Position numbers and translations under genes: made by a program
Assembly (NCBI GenBank): GCA_947685225.1
Contig: CANTUV010000051.1
Span: forward strand, 3,720,001 to 3,784,000
Length of the DNA stretch: 64,000 nt
Reading direction: 5' to 3'
From: Garcia nutans
Taxonomy: Eukaryota > Streptophyta > Magnoliopsida > Malpighiales > Euphorbiaceae
Notes under the pieces: model-generated
Told to the model about the DNA's origin: nothing
Databases searched by the model: none
What the model saw: only the letters and a program-made list of their open reading frames with translations
Shown: positions 1-12,400 of the stretch, piece after piece
Numbering within the stretch: position 1 is the stretch's first letter
Layout: every line of letters begins with the position of its first letter

Positions 1-1094
1 CAATACCTTCATTGATCTAGGCTTTCAAAGACAAGAGCTTGGCTCAACACATCACATTGGGTGGAGCCAACGAACGCAAATTTTGTTTTCTAATTTCTAT
101 TTGTTTAAATATCCAGTAACTATATTTTTCTTCAAACTATTAAATATTGATAGTTATTTGATTTAGTAGCTATTTAGTTTGGGTGATAATTTTGTATAAA
201 CCTTAATCACAAAAACCAAATATCCAGTACCTAAATTTCCTAAAAGCCTTACTTCCTAAATTTCCTAACCTTAATCTAGTAGCCATAACTTCAAAACCAA
301 TATCTCAAGACCCTAACTCCTAATCTGTAAAAACCAAGACCTTAATCTTAAAACCTAAAACTTTAATTTCTAAGCTAAAACCCTAATCTTTAAAGCTCAA
401 AATTCTAATTTTATTTATTTAATGGTTTAAATCTTAGTTTTAATTATTTGATTTGTTACATGCTTTTTATGATGGATGGTTTATTTTATGTTATTTATAA
501 TGGATATTTTATTTTTTTTATTATCATGTTTGAATAATTTAATTTATTCGATTAATTATTTATTTGGATTCTAAAATTGTAAAAGGCATATTTTCACTTT
601 GTGGGTGCCTCAATTTTTATTATATAATTTGATTTATCTTTAAGAATTTTGAGATTATTATAAGGGACACATTTTCACCTATAGTAGGTGTCTCATTTCA
701 TTTACTTTGTATTTATTTTTATGGACTTGGACATTGTAAAGACACGTTTTCATTCTTGGATGGGTGCCTATTTTATTTATTTTATTTTAATAAAGATGAT
801 GGATATTTATTTCTTTAAATTGTGTGTAGTATGGATAATATCATAATAACCAGAAATTTAATAATATTTAGACTTGAAAAGAAGGTCGGTTCTAATGAAT
901 CGGGAGTTATGAGAGTGCTGGATCATTCTCACATTTCCCATACGTACTCAACTTTCCGAATCCATTAGGGGATTGGGGATTCCTTAGGAATCGAGTCATT
1001 CATTCTTTTTTTTTTGGCCTGTCCCTGAGCCCAACAGTGCCAAAGTCGCAAGAACCATTCTACATGGGAGTGAAGGCGAAAATTTCCACTCACA
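1..1094 (+). repeat. R-family LTR fragment (plus orientation, 5' part outside the window)
   Basis: The first ~75 bases match the reverse complement of about 45838-45910, and the last ~75 bases (about 1020-1094) match the reverse complement of 44462-44535 at roughly three quarters identity. Landmarks in between, such as the block around 880-990 and the 'gacacgtttt' stretch near 740, also pair with the copy at 44462-46674. The unit ends in CACTCACA, as expected for an LTR ending in CA. No coding sequence is seen. About 70 bases (1095-1164) of possible leader separate it from the next element. Calling it an LTR rests on the better bounded copy at 44462-46674. Confidence 0.65.
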
Positions 1095-1164
1095 TCGAGT
1101 TTCAGAGGAGCGAGTGGAGAGGCTAAGAGTTGTTGGTGATGAAATTAAGGAGATAGATTGCAGT

Positions 1165-3783
1165 TGTAATAATATGATTTTAAATTATTTTAAAATGATA
1201 GTTTTAAAATATCAATAATTATTTTATTATTTAATTAAATTATTATTGTTTAAATTATGAATTTTTTTAAGAATTTTTGATATTTTATAAATTAAAAAAA
1301 AAGAAAGAAAAGAGAATATATATATAAATATATATGAATGTATTTAGAAAGGAGAGGAAGGGGGGAGTTGTAGAGAGAGAGAGAGAGAGAGAGAGAGAAG
1401 TGAGGGAGAGAGAGCGTTCGACATTTTTTCAGATTTATAGTTATCGAGTAATCAACTATGGACACCATCTGTATCACCGTGTAGCCCATTGTCCGAAGAG
1501 TCTAGCGCCACTAAGAACTCCGTCATCAGTCATTGGATCAATGTTCACACATAGCACGAACATGATGATTTTTGTGATCTTTCGATGAAGATTTCAGCTG
1601 TTTTCGATCTTCTTTCTCGATGTGATAGGTACGATTGAGTTCCTTTTATCCCGAGCTTCAATTTGGTATATCATTTGTAATTTTTAGATGAGTTTTCAAT
1701 GTGGTCGAAATTCGGTGACTGTTCCAGCTACGGTGATCGAAAATACTATTTCAGTGATGGTGACCATTTTTCGGTGAAGGTGATGGCGATATTATTTCGG
1801 TGACAGAGATACTATTTCGGCGAAAAAATATAAAAAATATAACATAGTAAAAATAAAAGAAATAAATAAAATAATAATGATAAATGTATATAATTAATGT
1901 TTGATAGTTTAATAGATTAAAATTTGAATATTTAGAATGTGTTAATTTAAAACTAATTGGTTGTTTAAGTAATAATTTATAGAATTAAAAAATATATAAT
2001 TTTAATTAGTTATAATTAAATGAAAAAAATATTATTAATTAGTTAAAATTAAAGGAGAAATCAATTAAAATAAATTGATTAGTTATAATTATTGCTTATT
2101 AATTATAGTCAAATATTTAATATGTTATATTAAATTAGATTATAATTTTTATGTAAACATTATATTTTCAATTGATTATTTAAATAGTGATACTAAAAAA
2201 TTAATAAATATATTTAGATTATAATATATATAATTTATAATTGAATTAGAGTTTTGATTATTAATGAATAGAATTAATTAACTACATATATTTGTATGTA
2301 TGTGAAATATATTTACTAATTTGGATTATGATTTATAAATTAAGTTAATTAATAATTACTAGATGAGTAATTGATTAATTAATTTTTAGTGAATTAAATT
2401 AAATGATTAAAGTATTATGTTTAAAATTTATAAAATTCATTACTTAATTAAAAATTAGTATTTTTATAATTAAAAATAATCAAGTTATTATTATAATTAA
2501 TATTATCTAAGGAATATATTATGGTAGTTCAACAAACTATTGTGTTAGATTGAGAATATTGATGGAGGCCCATATGGGGTAGTTATATTAATGTTGGCGG
2601 TTGTGAGATATTTAGAATTGTTATTCATGTTTTGTTTCAGGAGGATGTCCTAGTTACAAGGGAGACTTTGCCAAAATTTCAACATAATTTTTAGAATCAT
2701 CCATCCGTCCATATTCTAGTAGTTTTTGTTGTCGTTTGAAAATAATTTCAGGTGTTCTCTATTTCCATTCAGATGTTCAAAGGAGAATCGTTGGATTTTC
2801 ATATATCTATAAGTTATATAGATTAATATAATATCTTGTTTTCCTAATTTATGTTTATAGCTACATTTGTATAGATGCATCGCTGCTTGTGCAGTATATG
2901 TATAATTATTATTATTATAAGAATAATGTATATTGAGTATGAGTTGATTGTGCTTGGTGCATATTCTCCGTGTTTGCAGGATAGGATTAAGTTGATATGG
3001 GACCACACATGATCTAAGATACGGGTTATGATATGATGATACTATATGATGATGAGATTAGGATTGACGTGACGGTGGGGGGTATTCTCATGCTCATCGC
3101 TGCTTATCAATCGGGTAGCGCTACTTGGCTAAGGCCATGACGACGGATCCCATATATTGGAATCTAAGAGAAATGTGTGGACCAAGAGAGCCAGATAAGA
3201 GATCGTGTCCCCAATTTGAGGTTTAGTGTAGCCCCATTTACTTACTCCTATCCTTGTATAGTTATGTGAATTGTTTGTTAGGATGTCATTACATAAGCAT
3301 CTTATGCTTGAGATTCGAAGTATTATATTAATTGCTATATAGCTTATTGATTCGAACGCTCATTTCTATTCTCCATTTTTTCTCCAGGTTGTAGGTTGAG
3401 CATGGAAGAAAATATTTTTATCGAGTCATCCTGTCTTTCATTTCTTGACAGGAGTGTTATTTGTATATATTTTATTATATAATTATGTTATAATTATTTT
3501 TTAAAACCTCGCATAATATTTTTTTTCTTGTCTATTTTTATTATTTATTTAGCACCGCTATTTATTTAAATTAATATGCTTATTAACCAAAGTTTGATAA
3601 TGATGATGCGATATTGTATTAATATTATAATATTAGTAGGTTTGTCAGCCCAGTTCAAAATAGTGATTCTTGTTTAATTCAGTTTTCTCAAAAATTGAGT
3701 TGTAAGGCTGACTACGAATTTTGAAAGCCACATACTTTCCTGTTCCCTAGTGCCGGTCACGCGCCCTCGGTTGGGTCGTGACA
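1165..3783 (+). repeat. 5' LTR of the LARD-like element (2619 bp)
   Basis: It aligns end to end with 5392-8029. It begins TGTAATAATATG where the other LTR has TGTAAAAACCCG, and the C-to-T differences are of the kind left by methylation decay. It contains a TATATATAAATA stretch near 1316-1330, a (GA)n tract at 1372-1399, and a less AT-rich block at about 3060-3200. It ends GTCGTGACA directly before the primer-binding site. Short ORFs inside it are not conserved between the two LTRs and are not genes. Confidence 0.87.
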
Positions 3784-3787
3784 AGGT

Positions 3788-3799
3788 TGGTATCAGAGC
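3788..3799 (+). other. Primer-binding site (tRNA-iMet type)
   Basis: TGGTATCAGAGC lies four bases after the 5' LTR. It is complementary to the 3' end of plant initiator tRNA-Met, the usual primer for minus-strand DNA synthesis in copia and many gypsy elements. Confidence 0.88.
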
Positions 3800-5378
3800 A
3801 AAGATCTTGTGGCTTGTAGTATGTCTATGATTTGAAGAGTTCTAGTTGGTCTAAGTTTTTGTTTCATGCAGAGTATAGGTTTCGTTTTCATTTTGATTGA
3901 GTCTCGATTACCTCAAATTCAACATTTTTCTATGGGTTGTGATTCGATGGTTGTCATATGTATGTGAATGTTTTATGTGTTTGATAAATACATGGCATGA
4001 GTTTTACTAATGTGCTCCTAAAGTGTGAATTGAATTAGAGATTTTGTATCGTGACATTGTGTGTTTTCCCTCGAATGCGTGAAATGCTAAATTGAAGTAG
4101 TTTGTTAGGTAGACCAAGTAGCTTAAGAAATAAGATAATTGATTCATGATAGATATAAATTTTTACTTGAACAATGATTTGGAGAAAAATAGAGTCTAAG
4201 TGAATGAAAATCGAATGTACATTATAACATATGAGATAATTAGGTTATGAATGATGCATTCAATTCTAGCGTGTTTAATTTTACTTGTGGAGCCTAGAGG
4301 GTTAAGGATAATGAAAAATTTAAAATATTTAAGTTATGCCAAGAGATTGAAATCCGTAATTAAAATCTTACGGGGAGTTTATTACACTTCTAGTGCTAGC
4401 GGATAGCTAGGCATGTGTAGATTCATAAGTAACAATAATTATGATATACATTAATAGTAGTTTTTGATCTATAAATTAAGGATATCATTAGGAATTAGCA
4501 TTGGATAAAATGACAAATAATAGTTATGAATTATAAAGGTAGAGTAAATTTGAATTTTGATAATAGATAGTGTATGATGAGTTTGAATACAGAAATATTT
4601 GTGATATGGGAATATAATTGTATTAGCTAATATAAAATATTTTAAATATATTTGATTTGCTAGAGTGGAAAGATAAAGAAGAAAGGTTGTTCAGTGGAAT
4701 TAAAGTGAGACAAAATTGTGAAGTTTATAAAATGTAAACAGTCGAAATGACAATAAATCTTAATAGTTTATTGAAATTTAGTATAGAAGTTTGTATATAT
4801 ATTGAGATAATTTTGGGTTAAGAATGTAATTTAATAAGCAAGTAAAATTGTTAGTTAGATGTTATAAAAATTGTTGGAACTTCTAGAATAATTTAGAAAT
4901 GTGAGTTTAAAGTGATTAAATTAAGTGTAACTGAATTGACATAGTTTATATGTGGAAATGTAGAAATGATTAGCATAAAGCATGATTTGAAATGAACTCA
5001 TAAGTATAAATGATTGAGGTAAATGGATGAAAATTTTAGACATGTACAAAGAGAAACATTAAGATTTGATCAGGTATATAATTATAGTTCAAAAATTTTT
5101 ATAAGATAAAATGTGCTTATGAGTGATTTGGAGTATATGCAAGATGGTATATGATTTAGGAACAATTATGATGATTAACAATTAAACTTAAGGGTTAGGT
5201 TTAAAATTACTATTGAAGTATTTTAAGATAAATTATGACAATAGCTGATAGAATAGTCGACCCAAGAGTATTAGTTATAGTTCTTAGGATAATATGTATT
5301 AGAGTGCGCAATGAAGCGTGAAGAGTTTTTCTACTTGAGCTCTTACCATAATTTGAAAATTCGAGGATGAATTTTATG
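3800..5378 (+). other. Non-coding interior of the LARD-like element
   Basis: About 1.6 kb of AT-rich sequence with stop codons in all frames and no recognisable gag, protease, RT or integrase trace. It includes 'aattcgaggatgaat' near 5359, a relic of the end of a gypsy pol region. Nothing else identifiable is seen. Confidence 0.7.
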
Positions 5379-5391
5379 AAGGGGGAAAGAT
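5379..5391 (+). other. Polypurine tract
   Basis: AAGGGGGAAAGAT immediately precedes the TGTAAAAACC start of the 3' LTR, the expected place for the plus-strand primer. Confidence 0.8.
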
Positions 5392-8029
5392 TGTAAAAAC
5401 CCGATTTTTAAATTATTTTAAAATGATATTTTTAAAATATAAATAAATAAATAAATATTTAATTAAATTATTATTATTTAAATTATGAAAGTTTTTTTTA
5501 ACAATTTTTGATATTTTATAAATAAATAAAAAAAGGAAGAAAAGGGAATATATATATATGTATGTATTTAGAAAGGAGAGGGAGGGGGAGTTGTAGACAT
5601 AAGAGAGAGAGAGAAAGTGAGAGAGAGAGCGTCTGATATTTTTTTAGATCTACCGCTGTCCGATAATCAACTATTGACACCGCTGGTACCACCGTGTAGC
5701 CTATTGTCCGACGAGTCTAGTGCCACCAAAAACTCCGTCATCGGGCACTGGATCACTGTTCATGCGCCACACGAACGAGACTATTTTCATGATCTTTCAA
5801 TAAAGATTTCGGCCGTTTTCGATCTCCTTTTCTGACGTGACAGGTACGATTGAGTTTTTCTTCTCCCGAGCTTCAATTTGGTATGTCATTTATAATTTTT
5901 AAATGAGTTTTTAGTGTGGTGGGAATCGAGTTTTTAGTGTGGTGGGAATCCGACAATCATTTCAGCAACGGTGATCGAAAATACTATTCCAACAATGGTG
6001 ACTATTTTCCAGTGACGACGATGACGATACTATTTTAGTGAAGAAGATACTATTCCAGCGAAAAAATATAAAAAATATAAAATAGTAAAAATAAAAGAAA
6101 TAAATATAATAATAATAATAATAAATATGTATAATTAATGATTGATAGTTTAATAGATTAAAATTTAAATATTTAGAATGTGTTAATTTAAAACTAATTA
6201 ATTATTTAAGTAATAATTTATAGAATTAAAATATATAATTTTAATTAGTTATAATTAAATGAAAAAAAGTTATTATTAATTAGTTAAAATTAAAGAAAAA
6301 ATCGATTAAAATAAATTGATTAGTTATAATTATTATTTATTAATTATAGTCAACTATTTAATATGTTTTATTAAATTAGATTATGATCTTTATGTAAACA
6401 TTATATTTTTAATTGATTATTTAAATAGTGATAGAAAAAAATTAATAAATATATTTAGATTATAATATATATAATTTATGATTGAATTAGAATTTTAATT
6501 ATTAATGAATAGAATTAATTAACTACATATATATATATATATATATATTTGTATGTATGTGAAATATATTTACTAATTTGGATTATAACTTATATATTAA
6601 GCTAATTAATAATTACTAGATGAGTAATTGATTAATTGACTTTTAATGAATTAAATTAAATGGTTAAAATATTATGTTTTAAAATTTATAAAACTCATTA
6701 CTTAATTTAAAATTAGTATTTTTATAAATAAAAATAATTAAGTTATTATTATAATTAATATTATCTAATGAATATATTGTGGTAGTTCAATAAACTATTG
6801 TGTTGGATTGAGAATGTTGATGGAGGCTCAGATGGGACAGTTGTATTGATGTAGACGGTTGTGAGATATTTAGAATTGTTATTCATGTTTTGTTTTAGAG
6901 GGGATGTCCTAGTTACATGGAGACTCTGTCAAAATTTCAGCAGAATTTTTAGAGCCATCATCCGTCCATATTCTAATAGTTTTACTGTCATTTAAAAATA
7001 ATTTTAGGTGTTCTCTATTTTTAATCAAATGTTCTAAGGAGAATTTTTAAATTTTCATATATCTGTGAGTTATATAGATTAATAAAATACCTCACTCTCC
7101 TAATTTATGTTCATAGCTACATTTACATAGATGCATTGATTGCTTGTACAATATATGTACAATTATTATTATAAATATAATGTGTATTGAGTATGAGTTG
7201 ATTGTGCTTGGTGCATATTCTCCATATTTGCTGGATAAGATTAGGTTGATATGGGACCACACGTGATCTGAGATACGAGTTATGATATTATGACACTATA
7301 TGATGATAAGATTAGGACTAAAGTGATAGTGGGAGCATTCTCATGCTCAGTGCTACTTGTCAATTGGGTAGCACTGCTTAGCTAAGACCGTGACAACGAA
7401 CCCTATATATTAGAATCTAAGAGAAACATGTGGACCAAGAGAGCCAAATAGGGAATCGACTCCCTAATTTGAGGTTTAGTATGACCCCATTGACTTACTC
7501 CTATCCTTGTATGGTTATGCGAATTGTTTATCTGATTGCCATTACATGAGCATCTTATGCATGAGATTTGAAGTATTATATTAATTGTTATATAGCTCAT
7601 TGAGTCGAATGCGCATTCCTATTCACCATTTTCCCTCCAGGTTGCAAGTTGAGCATAGAAAAAAATATTTTATCGAGTCGTCCTGCCTTTTATTTCTCGG
7701 TAGGAGTGTTATTTTATATGTTTTATTGTATAGTTATATTATAATTATTTTCTAAAATTCGCATGATATTTCTTTCTTTGTCTATTTTTTTATTTTTTAT
7801 TTAGTGTTGCTGTTTATTTAAATTAATATGTTTATTATCCAAAATTTGATAATGATGACGTGATATTGTATTAATATTATAATATTAATAGGTTTGTGGG
7901 CCGGTTTAAAATAGTGATTCCTGTATCAATCTAGTTTTCTCGAAAATTTAGTTGTTAGGCCGACTCAGAAACCACATGCTATTTTATTTTCTAGTGCTGG
8001 TCATGTGCCGTCGGATTTGGGTCGTGACA
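5392..8029 (+). repeat. 3' LTR of the LARD-like element (2638 bp)
   Basis: Direct repeat of 1165-3783, ending GGTCGTGACA. It differs by scattered substitutions and small indels. One is an (AT)n expansion at 6527-6548 that is short in the other LTR; another is an extra ~20-bp repeat near 5910-5950. Confidence 0.87.
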
Positions 8030-8444
8030 TCGGTCTATATGTGGGGGTTCAAATCTCTATAGGAATAAAATAATCTTTTGGACTTTAGGGTTTGTAGCAT
8101 GGTGAAAGGGTTGGGCAATGGTTGCTGGTAAGGTGAAGGGGAAAGGAGTAGGGCTGGTGAGTATTGGGTTGAGTTTAGATGTTATTGTGGAATAAAATAA
8201 AGATGGGTATCTTAGAGCCAAAAACAGAACAAAAAGGGATTAGGGAAGTGTTGGTGATGTGGTGCTGCATTTGGGAAGGTGGGTTGTGGGCTAGAGCTCT
8301 GGGTGAAATCAGTAGAAAACCGTTTGGGAAAGCAGACTCCATCGTCGAGAGAGAGTTTTGTATAGTTAGATCTGTTGTAAATTAATATGCTAAATTTAAT
8401 TAAAATAGTAACTTATTTTAATTTTATTTTTATATATTAAAAAC
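8030..8444 (+). other. Unassigned, less AT-rich stretch
   Basis: About 415 bases between the LARD-like element and the next retroposon. It is noticeably richer in G than its surroundings and has a short open frame (8179-8385, 68 residues) that I do not recognise. It may be a decayed transposon or gene fragment. I see no start context, repeat partner or domain that decides. Confidence 0.4.
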
Positions 8445-9455
8445 CAATTAACACAAAAAAAAAAGGATGCTTGAAATTAAATTATAAGTTAAAACAAAGT
8501 GAGAGTGCTTTTCTAAGAAGTTTCATTCTGTGTCTTTTTCGTTGGTGGTTTCAGTCTTAGGCAATGGCCGTCGTCGACAGCTCCAAATCCTTCTCTTTTT
8601 CTTAGATTTTATATGGTTTTTTGTTTTTCTAGTAGATTTGTTTATGATAGCTATAGATCTAGCTTTATCCTTATCTTTGCATCTCTTTCTTTTGGTCAGC
8701 CAGAGATCATGGAACATCACATGGATATTTGGCTTCAAGAAGTTTACCAATTGCTTCCCCGTTCTCTTTCTGCATCAAAGCCTCTTCGGTGGTTTCTTTT
8801 GAAGGCTAGAGGGGAGCTCTGTTCGTGTAAGTTTCCAAGACTAGGTAGCCAAATTTGGCTTGGTTCTATTCATAGCCCGTTGAAGGCTTTGATTTTCGTA
8901 AAGAATCTCTCCAATTTTATTTGTTCTCAATACAAGTCTTTTCAAGATTTGGATCCTCTCTCATTTTAGAATGTGTTATCGATGATAGAGGTAGCTCAAT
9001 GGTTGCTCAGTTCAAAATGCCATTTTAGTATTATGCTTATGTTTTTGGTCTCTTTAGATTCTCATTCTTAATGAGGAGTATGGTGTACGTCCTTAGCTCT
9101 TCAATGAAGTCTCTTTATAGTTCTTATCTCTGACTCCTTGCCAGAATTCATTTAGTCCTGGGTGTATCCGTAATGATTCTGCTCTAAGATATCATTTTTT
9201 TTATTTTGTGTTAGAGGTTGTCGTTTGGCCATGTCTCTTTATTCCCTAGTATGAGGTTCCTTTCAAGAAAGGTCACCCGAGCTGCTGTCCATCATAAGTT
9301 CTTGATTATCAAACTTCTTTTGATGATGTTTATGTTGTTCTTTCTCTCCATGGTTCCCTTCTCCATATCGGAAGTTTCTTTGTATTTTGGGGTTATCTTT
9401 TAATATATTTTCTTTTCTATTGGCAAAAAAAAAAAAAAAAACAATTAACACAAAA
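8445..9455 (+). mobile_element. Poly(A)-tailed retroposon with 14-bp target-site duplication
   Basis: Identical 14-bp sequences, caattaacacaaaa, lie at 8445-8458 and 9442-9455. The right one is preceded by an A-run of about 18 (9425-9441), giving the layout of target-primed reverse transcription on the plus strand. The body (8459-9441, ~0.98 kb) is less AT-rich than its flanks. It holds only short frames, the longest being 8613-8969 (118 residues) without a recognisable domain. It is most likely a 5'-truncated LINE 3' end, or another transcript copied by LINE machinery; the sequence does not separate these. Confidence 0.8.
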
Positions 9456-12400
9456 TTATGTAAGTGTATAATTTTTAATTTAATTTTATATTATTTAATA
9501 ATCTATTTCCTAATACTAACCTAACAATCGCCTATAACCAAGACCCCATCATTGCCATTGTCATCTCCATCATCTTTAGACTTCTAAGTTTTGTATTTTT
9601 TTAGCGGTTAACTGTTCACCGTATTTTTAAAACATTTTATCTTTTAAAGTATTTTCATAGCAATTTTTGCTATATATTTTTGGAAATTAATTTTTTCCTT
9701 TTTATTTATGGGTGGACTTTGGATCCAATGCTAGTAAAGCCCGAAAGAAAAGAAAAAAAAATAGGGATGGGTTGAATGAAAATGGACTGAACCTAGTTCC
9801 CCTAGTCATTGGAAGGCTCTGCTTATTATTTCCTTAACCCTTCACCACACTTTATTGGTAGATTGATTCAACATTGGATGTAATGTCTTTGCGTGCTTTT
9901 TGCTAAGATAACATCTTCCACATCAAGGCACAAATATTTGGGTTAGTTGCCAAGTCCAAGTCCAACTACAAAACTTATTGACCCATACAATAAAGAAAAA
10001 TATACAAACATTATTCTTGAAAAAGAAAAAGAAATCAATTAATTGGAATATTCAATAATGATAATTAGATTTTTTTTAACTCACGGAAATAAATAATAAG
10101 TGAAATTGAAAATAATAAATTTGAGGCAGGGCAGCCCCAAAACAAAAGGCACTATTAGTGGTCAACCAATAAAAAAATAACCATCACTTTCTTGCCGGTG
10201 AGAGTGACTAATAATTAAAAGAAAGACCACAACAAAGGCAAAGGGCATCCTATAAAAATATATATGATAATAAATAATAAATAATAAAAATATTGTGTCC
10301 ATAACAGAAGAAGAAGTGGTCCTATAATTTTTTTATTATTGTTATTATTTAAAAAGGGCCCATCTATATATATATATGTGTGTGTATGACCCAATAATAA
10401 TAGAAAATCTGACCTATCTAAGGTGGGCTTGATTGGAGCATGCAAGAAATCAATTACTAAGGTGACGTTCATATTAGAAAAAATGACATCCTTCGAAATA
10501 TTTTTAAAATTTTTTATTTTTTTATTAGAAATATTTTAGTCGTTTTATTATAAATTAATAATAAACTCATTATAATAAAATTTATAAACTTATTATAAAC
10601 TAATGATAAACTTATTATAAACTCATTGTAAACTTTTTGTAAATTAATAAAAATTTGATATTTTGTTAAATATTTTATAAATTTTAGTATTTTGATAAAT
10701 ATTTTATAAATATAATAAATTTAAAATTATTTTTAATTTTTTTTTTATATTTTTATCAAAAGCTCTTGATATTATGCTCTTTGTACCATGTCATATTCTT
10801 TCTTAGTTTTGGGACACTAATCTCTTGTTATTTTCACACTTTATTTTTGGCCATTGTCTTCTCTTTTTCTTTTTCTTTTTTTTTTATCCTTAAGAAAAAA
10901 TATTTTTCTTTTTTTGGTAAATGAGATTTTAGTTTATGAGATTTGATTGGGTAAATTAATTAGCAAAATATTTATTATCATTTTCTCACTAATAATATTT
11001 TTAGTCTAGTAAGTTTTCAAATGACGACTAATAATATAAGAGGTAAAAATTCCAATGAATATCCTCACGTGTAAAATTTTTTTTTTGTAATTTTTAATCC
11101 TAATTAATATTGTAATAGTATGTGTATGCATATATGTATATAATTAAATTAAGATACATATTCATGGAAGAATATAATATAAAATGAGTAATTATATTCT
11201 TTTGTTGATTTTGGTGGATTGTTAAACAAAATACATATATTAAATGAGTAAATAGTATTAGAAAAATAATGCAATGGTTAATTAAGAAGTGATCATTTCA
11301 TATCAAATAATAATATAAAATGATTAATTTTATGTCTCGCTTGAGCTTATAATGATGATGATATCATAACTTGTTCATCATATAACTTTCATTAAATTCA
11401 AATGATCCATAATTTTGATAAGGGTATAATTCATCAAACCAGTTTGATTAATTTGATGTTAGATGAATATGGTCTATTTAATTTTTATTGAAAAACTAAT
11501 ATTACAAGTGATGATACAAAATCTAAGCAAACTTGTTCGATCTGTAAGAGTGATGCAACGAATTAAGGAACTGGACCTTTTGAGTCAAGAAAATAAAAAA
11601 AAAAAAATTGGAGATTTCATGCATGAGTAATATATAAATAAATTGCATAATTGGAACGTAGGTGTCTTAGTTTGAGGACAAGAGCAGAGTTGGGTATCAT
11701 AAGGAAACAACCTTCACATGGTACAGATGGACTTTCATGGCAAAGAGACTGCCCATAATAATAATAATTTCATTATATACATATATATGTATATATAAAT
11801 GTGCTTGTTTTGATATATCATCATCAACTTATATCATTGAAGGAGTATGTTTGATTTCTATAAAGCTATTGTCCTCTCTCAATTTGGTTTCCCTCATGTA
11901 TTACAAGATGTTACTAATGAGAAATTCTATTATGGACCTAGTCCATATTCACATTTATAAATTAGGTTAATAAAAAATTTAGATTTAAATTATAATATTT
12001 TAAAAAAAATAATTTTAGTTAGTTATTGTTTTAAAATTAGAATTGCTCTGATTTATGAGTAGGGACATGGATCAAATCTATATTAGATTTTTTCGTTATT
12101 AATATATCGAGTTAATTATATACATCTATAATTTTTTATATTTACAGTGATATATGTAATTAATGAATAAAAAAGATTAAAAGAAAACTCATTATTAATA
12201 TTGTATTTGCCTCAATGTTGGGCAAATCATCGTTTTAGAAACTACACATAATTTTTATCTAGTTCAGTTTTTTTTAATAAATTTATGTTTATAATAAATA
12301 AATAACTAAATTATAATTTTTGAATAGAAAAAATTATAATCTCTCTTACATTTTCCAATAATCTAATTACACTGCACCCTTAAATTCAATTATTAAAGTA

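Larger units (their letters stand above)
1165..8029 (+). mobile_element. LARD-like non-autonomous Ty3/gypsy LTR retrotransposon
   Basis: Two long direct repeats (1165-3783 and 5392-8029) begin TGTAA and end GGTCGTGACA. They flank a 1.6-kb interior that starts with a primer-binding site and ends with a purine tract. Long LTRs around a short interior without gag or pol is the architecture of LARDs (large retrotransposon derivatives), which depend on proteins of an autonomous partner. The 3' end of the interior, 'ttcgaggatgaattttatga' then a purine run, resembles Tekay/Del chromovirus elements; lineage is inference. The flanking pentamers gcagt (1160-1164) and tcggt (8030-8034) match at only three of five bases, so the target duplication is decayed or absent. 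LTR divergence by eye suggests an old insertion. Confidence 0.85.

Noticed and set aside
1334..1588. Open frame of 84 codons with an Arg/Glu run
   Set aside because: It lies inside the 5' LTR over a (GA)n tract; the sister LTR at 5617-5835 has a different frame, so it is not a gene.
8040..8062. ggggttcaaatctc, resembling a tRNA T-arm
   Set aside because: No acceptor stem, A box or cloverleaf can be formed around it.
8613..8969. 118-codon open frame in the retroposon
   Set aside because: No domain, overlapping alternative frames of similar length, and position within a tail-proximal retroposon body; kept only as part of that element.
10215..10472. 85-codon minus-strand frame with hydrophobic ends
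   Set aside because: Composed of AT-rich microsatellite-like DNA with no conserved motif.
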